64,000 bases of DNA, taken from contig JBDNHI010000202.1 of NCBI GenBank assembly GCA_041694635.1, positions 1-64,000 of the forward strand. The letters are read 5' to 3'. This document shows positions 1-8,757 of this stretch, one piece after another (the first letter of the stretch is position 1; the number at the start of each line of letters is the position of its first letter). The stretch is from UBA969 sp041694635 (lineage in GTDB: Bacteria > Planctomycetota > Planctomycetia > Gemmatales > Gemmataceae). The position numbers and the translations under genes are program-made. The notes below the pieces were generated by a model. It worked only from the letters and a program-made list of their open reading frames with translations. It was not told the origin of the DNA and searched no databases.

Positions 1-324
1 AATTCGCTCATTGCCCATGTCTCCTTATCCATATGTTTGCTTACTCCATTTACATAAATAACTTTCTTTAACAAATTCTATGCCTTTTCATCTACCCCAA
101 AATATTTGTGGGTAAGAGTGAGGAACTCAACTGGGGGCTTTATTTTAATATTTATGCAATAAATGGTAATAATTTATCAAAGTGTGTTTTAATCAACTAG
201 CAATATATATTTATGTATTAACCAAAAATGTCACACAGTAATCAGGTTAGTATAAATTCACAACAATTGATTTTAAAAATGAAGGCGAATTGATTAAGCA
301 TCATTAAACCTAACAATATATGAT
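1..324. other. Intergenic stretch, no gene seen
   Basis: AT-rich sequence downstream of the stop of the PP2C gene and up to the window edge. I see no open frame with protein-like composition, no tRNA and no clear rho-independent terminator. It may hold the 3' end of a gene or a promoter outside the window, but nothing here supports a specific call. Confidence 0.5.
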
Positions 325-1665
325 TTATTTGTTCCAAATAGTTTCGATGACTGGTTCTGCTTTACGATTTTTAGCCCAAGAATTCGAAAAATAAAGCAGT
401 GCAATGCAATAGTGTTTAAAGGCTTCAAAAATATCCTTTTTAGACTCAGCGGTTTTAGCAAGGGATAGTGTTTTATCTAATTCATCCCAGTGAATAGGCC
501 AAGCTTTTTCAAATGCACGATTTTTAAATGCCATCACCTGTCCTTGCATTTTTGCAAGGGTACTTGAGTCAATTTGAATCGTCGTTTTTCTGTGAATCCT
601 TGGTATAGGTTTAGAATATACTAATTCCTCTTCTTTTTTTGAATTTTGAAATTGCACGAAAAAGCCAATCGAGCCTAGGATAAATAAAATTAAAGCGCAC
701 AAAATTATAGAAAAGTTTACTGCATCACTTGTGAAAAAATTTTCAACTTGATTGCGTTTTATTGCAGCAAGTGCAATAAGCGAAATCGCAAGTAATAATC
801 CAAACATCAAGCAGGTAAACCACCAAGGTAAACCAAAACCTATTTTACGAAAATGATCATATACCTTTACATTGCTTGTTACCTGTTTGTTACTTGAATC
901 TATAGTTGCAGTATTAATTTTGCCAACGATTACGGTTATGTTGTCGTGTCCGCCACGCAGATTCGCTAAATCTATTAACAACTTGCAAGCTTGTGAGGGT
1001 GGTAAACAAAAAGCTATCGCCCCAAGTTCGTCGTCTTTAACCAACCCGGTTAAACCGTCACTACAAAGGAGGAAAATATCTCCAGATTCGACTTTATGGG
1101 GCCCCTCAATATCAGGCTCGACCAAGGATTCTGGCCCTAAACACCTATTAATATAATTGCTAGGAATATCTTTTACTTCATCTGGGTCGATCTTCTTTAA
1201 CCGAGCATATTCCCAAACTAGGCTGTGATCAAAAGTTAGCTGTTCTACTAAAGTACCTCTAATTCTATAGGCACGACTATCGCCAACATGCCCAATCCAA
1301 GCACCATCGGGTCGAATAACCATTCCTGTTGCAGTAGTTCCCATTCCTCGGAAATCTGGATTTTGCTGGCCACAAGAATGAATTGCGTTATTTGCTTCAT
1401 AAAAAGCTTTGCGAAGAGAATAAGTAACCCCTTCGATTTTAACATGCTTGCTAAAAACATGAGGAATAGTAATGACGGCTTGCTCGCTTGCTTTTTCGCC
1501 AGCAACATGTGCACCCATTCCATCTGCAACAAGTAAGAAATGGCCAATATCAAACCATTGAACTTCATCAGCAGAGATGGCTAAATAATTACTGTCCTGA
1601 TTATAACCCCGTTTGAGGCCTACATCCGTCAAGACTGCACATTCAATTTGGTCAAAAATTGCCAT
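325..1665 (-). CDS. PP2C-family serine/threonine phosphatase, membrane-anchored
   Basis: A 446-residue metal-dependent protein phosphatase of the PP2C/Stp1 family, which removes phosphate from Ser/Thr of proteins, usually opposing Hanks-type kinases. The catalytic domain fills about residues 8-250. Visible metal-site and core motifs are DGMG (48-51), GMGTTATG (107-114), GHVGDSRAYR (125-134), the SDGL motif (202-205) and GGHDNIT (238-244). Two hydrophobic segments (about 281-302 and 318-338) should anchor it in the membrane, followed by a basic, probably cytoplasmic tail of about 100 residues with no domain I recognise. No kinase gene is adjacent. ATG start, with a weak purine-rich ribosome site. 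The fold assignment is firm; the substrate is unknown. Confidence 0.9.
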   Translation of the reverse strand: MAIFDQIECAVLTDVGLKRGYNQDSNYLAISADEVQWFDIGHFLLVADGMGAHVAGEKASEQAVITIPHVFSKHVKIEGVTYSLRKAFYEANNAIHSCGQQNPDFRGMGTTATGMVIRPDGAWIGHVGDSRAYRIRGTLVEQLTFDHSLVWEYARLKKIDPDEVKDIPSNYINRCLGPESLVEPDIEGPHKVESGDIFLLCSDGLTGLVKDDELGAIAFCLPPSQACKLLIDLANLRGGHDNITVIVGKINTATIDSSNKQVTSNVKVYDHFRKIGFGLPWWFTCLMFGLLLAISLIALAAIKRNQVENFFTSDAVNFSIILCALILFILGSIGFFVQFQNSKKEEELVYSKPIPRIHRKTTIQIDSSTLAKMQGQVMAFKNRAFEKAWPIHWDELDKTLSLAKTAESKKDIFEAFKHYCIALLYFSNSWAKNRKAEPVIETIWNK

Positions 1666-1894
1666 CTAATCTCTTTTATGAAATGTAAATATCATCATTT
1701 CTATATGGTACCTAACTTTTTTAAAAATTCAAACTAAAGCTGAAATTAGAGTTAATCTTCCAATTTGATGATAAAAGAACTATTGACATGCTTCAAAAAT
1801 TAGTTATCTCTTTTTCTTATTGCTTCCAAATTTCTTTTTGTTTGCTTTATTTAAATGCTTATGCTTTGTGAAAGAGATGCACTGAGGTGATGGA

Positions 1895-2359
1895 ATGATG
1901 TTTTTTCGATGTGTACCTATGGTGCTTATTCTAACTCTATTTACGGGGTGTGTCACCCGAAAATACACCATTGATTCCTTTCCCCAAGGCGCAATGGTTT
2001 ACAAAGATGGCAAGCCAATCGGGGTTACACCTATGGATGATCATTTTGTTTATTATGGGAAGTATAAATTTAAATTAGTTAAAGATGGTTATGAAACATT
2101 AGATATTGATCAAAAGATACCCATTCCTTGGTATCAATTGCCACCGCTCGATTTTATTTCTGAAAGCTTGTATCCTTTTGAAATTCATGACATTCATAGG
2201 TTCACTTACGCGTTAGAACCAGCACAAACAGTGAGGCAGGATGAACTTTTAGAAAAAGCGACTCTTTTACGAGAAAAAGGCAAGGTTGTAGTTCCTTTTG
2301 CCCCTGTTCCAGAAAAAGCAAAAGGTTTTGGGACTTTTAACAAATCTAATCCAAACTAA
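1895..2359 (+). CDS. PEGA-domain lipoprotein
   Basis: A 154-residue predicted lipoprotein. The signal peptide ends in a lipobox LFTGC (Cys at about residue 19), so it should be lipid-anchored. Residues 24-66 match a PEGA domain: SFPQGAMVYKDGKPIGVTP followed by the GKYKFKLVKDGYE turn, a small beta fold found in surface proteins of many bacteria. The C-terminal part is charged and proline-containing. A good ribosome site (GAGGTGA, 1884-1890) sits just before the ATG. It converges with the next gene, whose end lies 20 bases away. Its partner is unknown. Confidence 0.8.
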   Translation: MMFFRCVPMVLILTLFTGCVTRKYTIDSFPQGAMVYKDGKPIGVTPMDDHFVYYGKYKFKLVKDGYETLDIDQKIPIPWYQLPPLDFISESLYPFEIHDIHRFTYALEPAQTVRQDELLEKATLLREKGKVVVPFAPVPEKAKGFGTFNKSNPN

Positions 2360-2379
2360 TCTAAGGGTCAAGCTAAACG

Positions 2380-3774
2380 CTATTCACTTGTGGAAATACT
2401 TTTTAAAATGTCGTTCATTTCGTCTAACCAATAGTCTTTAGTTTTAAAAGGGATTTCACAAACAAAAACTAGGGCACCATTGGAATTTGAATAAGTCCCT
2501 AGAAAAATTACTTTTAAAACTTGATCACCATTTTTCATTATGAATTTTTCAGACTTGGAAATAATTCCTTTATCCAAGGGGTTATCGCTAATGTGTTTAT
2601 GATCTGCATATTTTTCAATTTTGGTATCTGGGTCTTTTTCTTCCTTCAGCAGTTCAAAAAGTTTTTCCTCAGGTTTACCCCAAGCCATTTCTTCTTTGTT
2701 TGATTTTAAAAAAGAGAAAACATATAATTTAGCTTTTTGATTCCCAAAGTCTCCAACTTCGCTACTGTTTTTACCAATAAATACAGATTCTGGATTTGAA
2801 TCATAATCCTTGACATCTTGCGAAATCCATACTGCTTCGGGGGTTTTAAACTGAATCTTTACTTTGTCCACGGCTACCAATTTTGTTTTCCGTGGTGTTG
2901 GTTTCCAGTCAACTTTGGCATTAGATTTAATGTTTAATCTTTGATTAAATTGGTCCCAAAAACTTAAAACCTGATCCTTATTGTCTGTTGGCGCTAAACA
3001 CAGAATAAGAAATAAAACCCCATTTACACTTGTGGAATAACATTCCCCAGACCAAATTGATGAATCTTCTTTAGAACCTTCAATTATGAATTTTTTACAT
3101 GAAATCTTGCCGATCATTCCCCCTTCTGGCACCTCTTCATATTCTAAGTTTTTGTTTAAAAATAACTTTAGCCGAGAAAGCATTTCGTGATTTATTTCAG
3201 AATCAGTAGGGTGTCGAAATTTAAAGTCCTTATAGTAAAACAACCAAAGGTCTTTATTCAATCCATTAAATGCAAACTGAGTTTTAAATGATTGTGCAAG
3301 TTTTTGATCTTTAGTATAAGATTCGACCGGATTTAAATTGAAAAATGTTGCGTTAATTTCAGCACTATTTGCACTTAATTGATTTTCTTTCTCTAAAACA
3401 AGATGCTTTTTCAACAGGGGCAAGCCAATAAAGTAAAAAGCCGCACAACTTGCTGCTATAAAAAATACACCAAAACCCAACAAAATAACCTGCCCCATAG
3501 TTAAACCACTGTCTTTATTGGTTTTATTTAATATTTTTTTTACAGGGGGCAGACCAGATTTGATATCTGATGCAACTTTAATTGCTGATTCTATTTGTTT
3601 TGTTGTATCCTCTGAAACCTTCTCAGTTGGCGGTTTATTTGTTGATTTACCCTTAAATCGCATCGAAAATACTTTTTTACAATTAGGGCACGAAATAGAC
3701 TCCAACCCTTGAATTGCTTCAAGGCTGAATAGGTGTTTGCAATTCGGGTTAAGACACGGAAATCCTGTTGGCAT
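2380..3774 (-). CDS. Zinc-ribbon single-pass membrane protein, function unknown
   Basis: A 464-residue protein opening with a four-cysteine zinc ribbon (Cys7, Cys12, Cys29, Cys32) of the type seen at the N-terminus of many planctomycete membrane proteins. A lysine-rich linker leads to one transmembrane helix (about 94-121). The remaining 340 residues are probably outside the cytoplasm and contain no catalytic motif I can name; several segments have alternating beta-like hydrophobicity. It is transcribed away from the small secreted gene at 3994, leaving a 219-base divergent promoter region. I do not recognise a function. Confidence 0.75.
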   Translation of the reverse strand: MPTGFPCLNPNCKHLFSLEAIQGLESISCPNCKKVFSMRFKGKSTNKPPTEKVSEDTTKQIESAIKVASDIKSGLPPVKKILNKTNKDSGLTMGQVILLGFGVFFIAASCAAFYFIGLPLLKKHLVLEKENQLSANSAEINATFFNLNPVESYTKDQKLAQSFKTQFAFNGLNKDLWLFYYKDFKFRHPTDSEINHEMLSRLKLFLNKNLEYEEVPEGGMIGKISCKKFIIEGSKEDSSIWSGECYSTSVNGVLFLILCLAPTDNKDQVLSFWDQFNQRLNIKSNAKVDWKPTPRKTKLVAVDKVKIQFKTPEAVWISQDVKDYDSNPESVFIGKNSSEVGDFGNQKAKLYVFSFLKSNKEEMAWGKPEEKLFELLKEEKDPDTKIEKYADHKHISDNPLDKGIISKSEKFIMKNGDQVLKVIFLGTYSNSNGALVFVCEIPFKTKDYWLDEMNDILKSISTSE

Positions 3775-3993
3775 TTTTAATTCCAGAAATTTATGATAAC
3801 TATATTTTATCTAATTTGACAATTCTTTGTAACTACTGATAAAAACTTTTGTATGAATTAACAAAGATTAAGCGATTATTCGCACTGACCGATGCTTTTT
3901 TGTTTAATTAAAATTTTATGAAGTTTTAAAATTTTAAGTTTATACCGAATAAAATGTTGTAGAGAAGGAAATACTTTTTTAAAGGCGGTTGCT

Positions 3994-4404
3994 ATGAATA
4001 GGAAATTAGTGTGCTCAATAGGGTTGTTTTTACTTTCAGTTACAGCGATTTTTGCATTAGAAAATCAAGTTCAGGTCGCAAACGATCCAACTCTTGGAAG
4101 TCAACCACTCTGCAAAAATTGTATTAAAGATTCCAGTAACCGCTTAACGAAACTAAAAGCTTGGATGTCCAGCAAAGAAGAAAATCAAGGTAGAAACTTT
4201 AGTGGGCCAAGGACCCAAGGTGTAAGGCCAACCCCGCTTTATAAGTATTTCCAACAACCTTGCAGCGAGAAACTAGGTACTTCCAGTAGCAATGGGAATC
4301 AGAATTGGAGCCCAAATTCTTGGAGAAATTTTACTTCTACCGGAAATCGTATGTTCGATACACCGACCCAATATGGTGTAGGTTCTGGCCAATCAACTCG
4401 CTAA
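3994..4404 (+). CDS. Small secreted protein, function unknown
   Basis: A 136-residue protein with a clear signal peptide (lysine, then a hydrophobic core, ending near FALENQ, about residue 23). The mature part is Ser/Asn/Gly-rich and has a CKNC pair (about residues 39-42) and one further cysteine, so a disulfide or metal site is possible. A ribosome site AAAGGCGG precedes the ATG. I recognise no family. It is followed after about 40 bases by the GNAT gene on the same strand and may be cotranscribed with it. Confidence 0.65.
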   Translation: MNRKLVCSIGLFLLSVTAIFALENQVQVANDPTLGSQPLCKNCIKDSSNRLTKLKAWMSSKEENQGRNFSGPRTQGVRPTPLYKYFQQPCSEKLGTSSSNGNQNWSPNSWRNFTSTGNRMFDTPTQYGVGSGQSTR

Positions 4405-4441
4405 ATTCCTAACTTAGTTTTTTGAAAGCATAAAGTGAGAA

Positions 4442-5344
4442 TTGGTAAGATTGCATTTCATCAAGGCTTATGATTCAAAAATTAATCCTGCATCGGAATT
4501 ATTTGATTGCATAAGTGACTATAATGTTGATTTAGTTGTAGAATTGGTAGGAAAAATAAAAACTAATCATGTTTTAGTTCAATCGGTATTTGAAAAAGAA
4601 AATATTACTCCTTGGCTTTTTATAAGTGCTGTTCAAGAACTTGATGGCCATTACGAGGTAAGTATTTATTTATCATCCGTGGGTTTATTATTAGAAGTAA
4701 ACCTTGTAGATATTGCGGTAAAAAATTGTTTAGATGGATTAAATAATAGTACTTCAGGTATTTGTAAGCAGCTGTTTTTAGAAACAAGTGTTTTAACTAA
4801 TCAAATGGCCCCTAGTCTTGTTGCAGGTGGTTTTAAATTCATAGCAGAGTTTTCAGAATTAAGCCTTGATTTGGTCTTTTTTAAATCAAATTTAAATACA
4901 AATTTTAAAGCCCAATTTTTACATCTTACAGAATTTTCTTGCCAACAAATGAGCGAGTTGTTTTTGTTATCTTCTATTGATTCTCTTGATTGCCCTGAAG
5001 GTTTTGAATTTCGCAATAATTCCAGTGTGGATGTTTTTAAATATTTTAAAATAGATCTCTCTTTTTCTTTTGTTGCTGTTCTTAATAATAGATTAGTTGG
5101 TTTTCTTTTAATTTCAAAACAAAATAATCATGCAGAAATTTCTTATGTGGGAGTTATCCCTGATTTTCGAAATCAAGGTTATGGCAAATGCTTGATCCAA
5201 AAGTCATTAGATCAACTTAAGTTAGTTGGGGTTACTAATGTTGGGGTTCTTGTTGATGATAAAAACATTCCAGCACGCCAACTCTACTTTAAGTTTGGTA
5301 TGATTTTCAAAAAAAACTGGAAATTGTTTTTGTCAAAAGGATGA
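4442..5344 (+). CDS. GNAT-family N-acetyltransferase
   Basis: A 300-residue protein whose C-terminal third (about 210-298) is a GNAT acetyltransferase domain. The acetyl-CoA loop RNQGYGKCL is visible after the strand AEISYVGVIPDF, followed by VGVLVDDKNIPARQLYFKFG, the usual last strand and helix. The N-terminal 200 residues may be a second, degenerate GNAT-like half or a substrate domain. The start used is TTG, since no in-frame ATG lies near it and a GTGAGA-like site sits upstream. It precedes dnaA on the same strand by 177 bases. The acceptor substrate cannot be told from sequence. Confidence 0.75.
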   Translation: MVRLHFIKAYDSKINPASELFDCISDYNVDLVVELVGKIKTNHVLVQSVFEKENITPWLFISAVQELDGHYEVSIYLSSVGLLLEVNLVDIAVKNCLDGLNNSTSGICKQLFLETSVLTNQMAPSLVAGGFKFIAEFSELSLDLVFFKSNLNTNFKAQFLHLTEFSCQQMSELFLLSSIDSLDCPEGFEFRNNSSVDVFKYFKIDLSFSFVAVLNNRLVGFLLISKQNNHAEISYVGVIPDFRNQGYGKCLIQKSLDQLKLVGVTNVGVLVDDKNIPARQLYFKFGMIFKKNWKLFLSKG

Positions 5345-5521
5345 TTTTATCGAGAAATAATCATTCTAAAAAAGAACTTTGAAAAGATTTTAAAATTTGA
5401 TTTGCTAAAAGAATTTCAGTGTCTAAATTATCAATTTCCGAAGGTGGCTTTGAGATGGTTTCCCTTCCTCTCTTTGCCTTGGGTCATATACAGTTTAATC
5501 GAACCTTAAAGATAGAGTTGC

Positions 5522-7006
5522 ATGGCAAACCCTAGCATTCAAGTGTTGGATATTCCAACTTTGGAGAATCATTTAGTTGGATTTATTGGAAAACCAAGGT
5601 TCGACCTTTGGTTTAAAACCCGTGTGACTTTTCAACAAGAACACGATATGGTTCTTGTTTTAGTGCCAAATAATCATTTTTTAGAATGGATTAATAGTAA
5701 ATTCCGAAAAGATATCGAGAAATCCATTAAAGAAGTTATGTTTAAGCCACTGCCAGTTGTTTTTCAAATAAATAATTCATCTTTGGGTGGCCAAGGTTCG
5801 GTTGTTAGTTGTCCTGAAAATTTAAATAATGGTCTGAATTCTGGTAAAAGTTTGGCTGGGAATCCTTTGGTGCCTCTAAAAGGCCTATCCCTTTCTTCTG
5901 ATTCTTTGGCAGGTTTACTCGGGCATTCTTCTCAACCTGTAAGTAAAGAAATTAAAAAAAAGGAATGGCTTGATTTTAAGTCTTTCGTTGTTGGTGAATC
6001 AAATAGGTTGTCTTATGAGTTAGCAAAAAGTATAAGCCTTGAAAGACGATGCGACTGCAACCCTTTGGTTGTTTTTGGACCTCCGGGGTGTGGTAAAAGT
6101 CATTTATTAGAAGCGGCATATCGGTCGTTTAAAAATACATCTCCATTAATTTTAGCTGAATTTATTTCAGCTGAGGAATTCACTAGCCAATACGTTGCTG
6201 CAATGATGAAAAATCGGATCCCAGCTTTTCGTTCTAAAATTAGGGCTAATGCTCTTTTTATTTTTGACGATATTCATTTGCTTGCTGATAAGCCTAAAAC
6301 TCAAAAAGAATTTATGCTGAACCTCGATGTTATTACTCAAAAAGGTGGCAGTGTTATAGTTTCTATGGATTGTCATCCTCGTTTAACAAAAAAAATTATG
6401 CCTGAACTTTTAGATCGACTTATGGCAGGTATGATTTCCTCTGTCGATGTTCCTGAAGATCAATTAAGAATTGCACTTATTAAAAGATATTGGTCCCTAT
6501 TATCTAGTCAAGAGTTAAATTTGGAGGTGGTATTATATTTATGCAAAGAAATTCGAGGCAATGTAAGGATTATTCTTGGTGTACTTAAGCAAATTTCTAA
6601 TTTTGTTCGAATTAATCGTGTTATGCCAGATATGGAACTAGCTCGTTTTATTATAAGTGGTTTTATAAGTTGTGTTTTTAAAAAGGTTGAGTTGCAAGAT
6701 ATCGATGAGATGGTGAGTTCTTTTTTTAATTTACCTGCTTTGGTTTTGCGTGCAACTCTTCGAGAAGAGAAATTGTCTCTTCCTAGAAATATTGCAATGT
6801 ATGTGGCTAGGAAGATAACTTCATTTACATACCGAGAAATTGGTAATTATTTTGGGAACCGTAATCACAGCACGGTTATCGCAAGTGAAAAGAAGATTGA
6901 ATTTCTGCTCAAACAAAATCCTCGAGTTTCTTATGGGAACCAAGATTACGACCTTAACTTCCTGTTAACTAGTCTTCAGCAAAAACTTCAAAATGGAAAA
7001 CCTTAG
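5522..7006 (+). CDS. dnaA: Chromosomal replication initiator protein DnaA
   Basis: A 494-residue DnaA. Domain I (about 10-80) contains FDLWFKTR and NNHFLEWINSKF; a short variable linker follows. The AAA+ domain carries Walker A GPPGCGKS (186-193), Walker B LFIFDDIH (245-252) and an arginine in the box-VII position (LLDRL, R299). The C-terminal DNA-binding domain ends in the signature FTYREIGNYFGNRNHSTVI (about 435-453), which reads DnaA boxes. ATG start. It binds ATP and opens the replication origin. Neighbours are not the classical dnaN-recF set, but a type IIA topoisomerase pair lies 6 kb downstream. No array of DnaA boxes is seen in the flanks. Confidence 0.95.
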   Translation: MANPSIQVLDIPTLENHLVGFIGKPRFDLWFKTRVTFQQEHDMVLVLVPNNHFLEWINSKFRKDIEKSIKEVMFKPLPVVFQINNSSLGGQGSVVSCPENLNNGLNSGKSLAGNPLVPLKGLSLSSDSLAGLLGHSSQPVSKEIKKKEWLDFKSFVVGESNRLSYELAKSISLERRCDCNPLVVFGPPGCGKSHLLEAAYRSFKNTSPLILAEFISAEEFTSQYVAAMMKNRIPAFRSKIRANALFIFDDIHLLADKPKTQKEFMLNLDVITQKGGSVIVSMDCHPRLTKKIMPELLDRLMAGMISSVDVPEDQLRIALIKRYWSLLSSQELNLEVVLYLCKEIRGNVRIILGVLKQISNFVRINRVMPDMELARFIISGFISCVFKKVELQDIDEMVSSFFNLPALVLRATLREEKLSLPRNIAMYVARKITSFTYREIGNYFGNRNHSTVIASEKKIEFLLKQNPRVSYGNQDYDLNFLLTSLQQKLQNGKP

Positions 7007-7130
7007 GTTTTTCAATGGAAAATGGGTTAAATAGGGAAAGTTTGTTGATTTTCACACCTTCCTGTTAGTAAATCTTTTCACGAAATCATAATTATTCCGT
7101 TCGTAACGACCTTTTCTTCCGATCTGATTA

Positions 7131-7230
7131 TTAGCAAAGTGCGGCGATTAAATACTGGCAATGCCGCATGCCTTCTGGCCTATCGCAGGGGGTGGGAAGT
7201 CGAAATGGATTTCGACAGCGATAAGCCTTA
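7131..7230 (+). promoter_or_regulatory. Structured 5' leader upstream of the small secreted protein gene
   Basis: Two stable hairpins can be drawn by eye. Hairpin 1 pairs TGCGGC (7140-7145) with GCCGCA (7163-7168) and can extend by ATT/AAT past a bulged G. Hairpin 2 pairs GGCCTATCGC (7177-7186) with GCGATAAGCC (7218-7227, one mismatch) and encloses a second perfect stem, GTCGAAA (7199-7205) with TTTCGAC (7210-7216) closed by the loop TGGA. A G-rich strand (7187-7196) lies in the internal loop. The ribosome site AAGGAG follows at 7241-7246. The block is more GC-rich than its surroundings. It may be a stabilising mRNA leader, a cis-regulator or a small RNA; no known riboswitch class is recognised. 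Confidence 0.4.
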
Positions 7231-7252
7231 ATATTCCGAAAAGGAGTTAGAG

Positions 7253-7732
7253 ATGAAGCGGTTAGCCTTAATTCTTGGTGTACTGGCTGGATTAGCCATT
7301 AGTTCTAATAACATTCATGCTAGCTGGGGTTCCGTTGGGTACAGTGGCTGGCAGCCTTGGTATAACATTTTTGCAAAGCGCTATAAATGTCTTACCCCTG
7401 AAGAAGAAAGACTTCAGAAATTCTGGCATGATTATTATAATGCAATGGAAAAATATTATGGCGCTTTAGACAATATTGATTGGGTTGCCTATTACAAAAA
7501 TCATGGGTACCAAATCAACAACGGTCCTGGTGGTGGTAACGGTCGCGTAAATTACGCCCCTGTATTTGTAAGCCCGGGCCTTCAATGGGCAGTGCCAAAT
7601 GGTGCTTCTAGTGGCCCACCAGTTTATGGTTCTATGCCAGGCGGGGTTATGCCTGCTGCTGGTATGATGCCTGCTGGTGGCGGTTTCCCTGGAATGCCTG
7701 CTGGTGCGCCTTCTGGTTTCCCTAGTAACTAG
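7253..7732 (+). CDS. Small secreted protein with Gly/Met/Pro-rich tail
   Basis: A 159-residue protein with a signal peptide (cleavage near NIHAS, about residue 24). The mature N-terminal half has a conserved-looking block, RYKCLTPEEERLQKFWHDYY, followed by YNAMEKYYGALDNIDWVAYY, rich in aromatic and charged residues. The second half is low-complexity with repeated MP/PAGG/GMMP units. I recall similar small exported proteins from Gemmata relatives but cannot name a family. A strong AAGGAG site, the structured leader and a terminator at 7755-7790 suggest a single, well-expressed transcript. Confidence 0.75.
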   Translation: MKRLALILGVLAGLAISSNNIHASWGSVGYSGWQPWYNIFAKRYKCLTPEEERLQKFWHDYYNAMEKYYGALDNIDWVAYYKNHGYQINNGPGGGNGRVNYAPVFVSPGLQWAVPNGASSGPPVYGSMPGGVMPAAGMMPAGGGFPGMPAGAPSGFPSN

Positions 7733-7754
7733 TTATACAAAGTTTAAATTGTCA

Positions 7755-7790
7755 GAAGGCCACCGAGTTAAACTTGGTGGCTTTCTTGCA
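7755..7790 (+). terminator. Rho-independent terminator
   Basis: Stem GCCACCGAG (7759-7767) and CTTGGTGGC (7773-7781), loop TTAAA, followed by TTTCTT. It lies 27 bases after the stop of the small secreted protein gene. Confidence 0.8.
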
Positions 7791-7923
7791 TTTTTAGGGT
7801 TAATTCGATTTTACAAATTAAATTACCTTCCTTTCCTCCATTAATATTGCAAGTGAGTCGTCTCAACTTCCTTTTTATGTGGTAAATTTTTCTATTACTA
7901 TGTTTCCAGGGATGGGAGGCTTT

Positions 7924-8298
7924 ATGAAAATGATAAGCGGTTTATTAGCGTTAGGGATTATAGTTTCCAGCTCTTTTGGGCAAAACCCACAACAGCAAAT
8001 ACCTCAAAAAAGCCCTTACCCTATTCAAATGAATCCTCTGCAACAAACAGGGCCTTATGTTATTTACTTTGTTCCTAAAGCCCCAGATATGACTGGCCAA
8101 GGTTTTTACTACACGAATTCTTATGGAATTACTTACGGGCCAAATTATTGCGTAACTCCGCCATTCCCACCCTTTAACGGTCTTATACCAATTCCTTGTT
8201 TCGGTCAAATGAATAACAAGCCTTCTGCTTACCCGGGAATGTCATTTCCTAGCCACCCGTTTAATAGAAGTCCCAGAGATTTTTTTATGATCGATTAA
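7924..8298 (+). CDS. Small secreted proline-rich protein
   Basis: A 124-residue protein starting at ATG 7924; this start is chosen over earlier in-frame codons because GGGAGG (7914-7919) is placed correctly and the signal peptide (MKMISGLLALGIIVSSSFGQ) then begins at residue 1. The mature chain is rich in Pro, Gln, Tyr, Phe and Asn with no catalytic motif and two or three cysteines. It resembles the 7253, 57252 and 57678 products in kind (short, exported, low complexity) rather than in clear homology. A terminator follows at 8325. Confidence 0.65.
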   Translation: MKMISGLLALGIIVSSSFGQNPQQQIPQKSPYPIQMNPLQQTGPYVIYFVPKAPDMTGQGFYYTNSYGITYGPNYCVTPPFPPFNGLIPIPCFGQMNNKPSAYPGMSFPSHPFNRSPRDFFMID

Positions 8299-8324
8299 AT
8301 CTTTATTAATTTAGATTTGTTGAA

Positions 8325-8359
8325 AAGGGGAACCTAGTTCAACTAGGTTCCTCTTTTTG
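8325..8359 (+). terminator. Rho-independent terminator
   Basis: Near-perfect stem GGGGAACCTAGTT (8327-8339) with AACTAGGTTCCTC (8341-8353), followed by TTTTT. It closes the 7924 transcript. Confidence 0.8.
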
Positions 8360-8757
8360 CTTTTCAGTGGGAATCGTTTAAATTCTTCATCTTCATTAAC
8401 TTGAATTCATATTTTTGATTTTAAATAGTATTTATTTGACTTAGAAGTTACCCAGTTGAAACTAAATTACCTGCCATTTACAATAAACTTATTAGAGATG
8501 GAATAAGTGTAAGTAAAAGCAAACTGCTGAACTAGCTTAGTTATTAGTTATGGCGTAAGTTTTAAACCTCTTAATTTCAGAAAATTTTATAATGTCTCTT
8601 TTGATTAATTCTAAATAAGTGGGATTTCTTCTTTAGCCAATTGTAAAGTTTCATTTACTAAAGAAACCAACTGACAAGTTATGGCATATTAATTTTAGAT
8701 AAGGGACTGATTCAAAAGGTATTAAAGGTGCTTACTTAAGAATGTTATATTTATTGG
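8360..8757. other. Intergenic stretch, no gene seen
   Basis: About 400 bases of AT-rich sequence between the terminator at 8325 and the 3' end of the minus-strand thiamin gene. No open frame, tRNA-like fold or repeat stands out. Confidence 0.5.
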
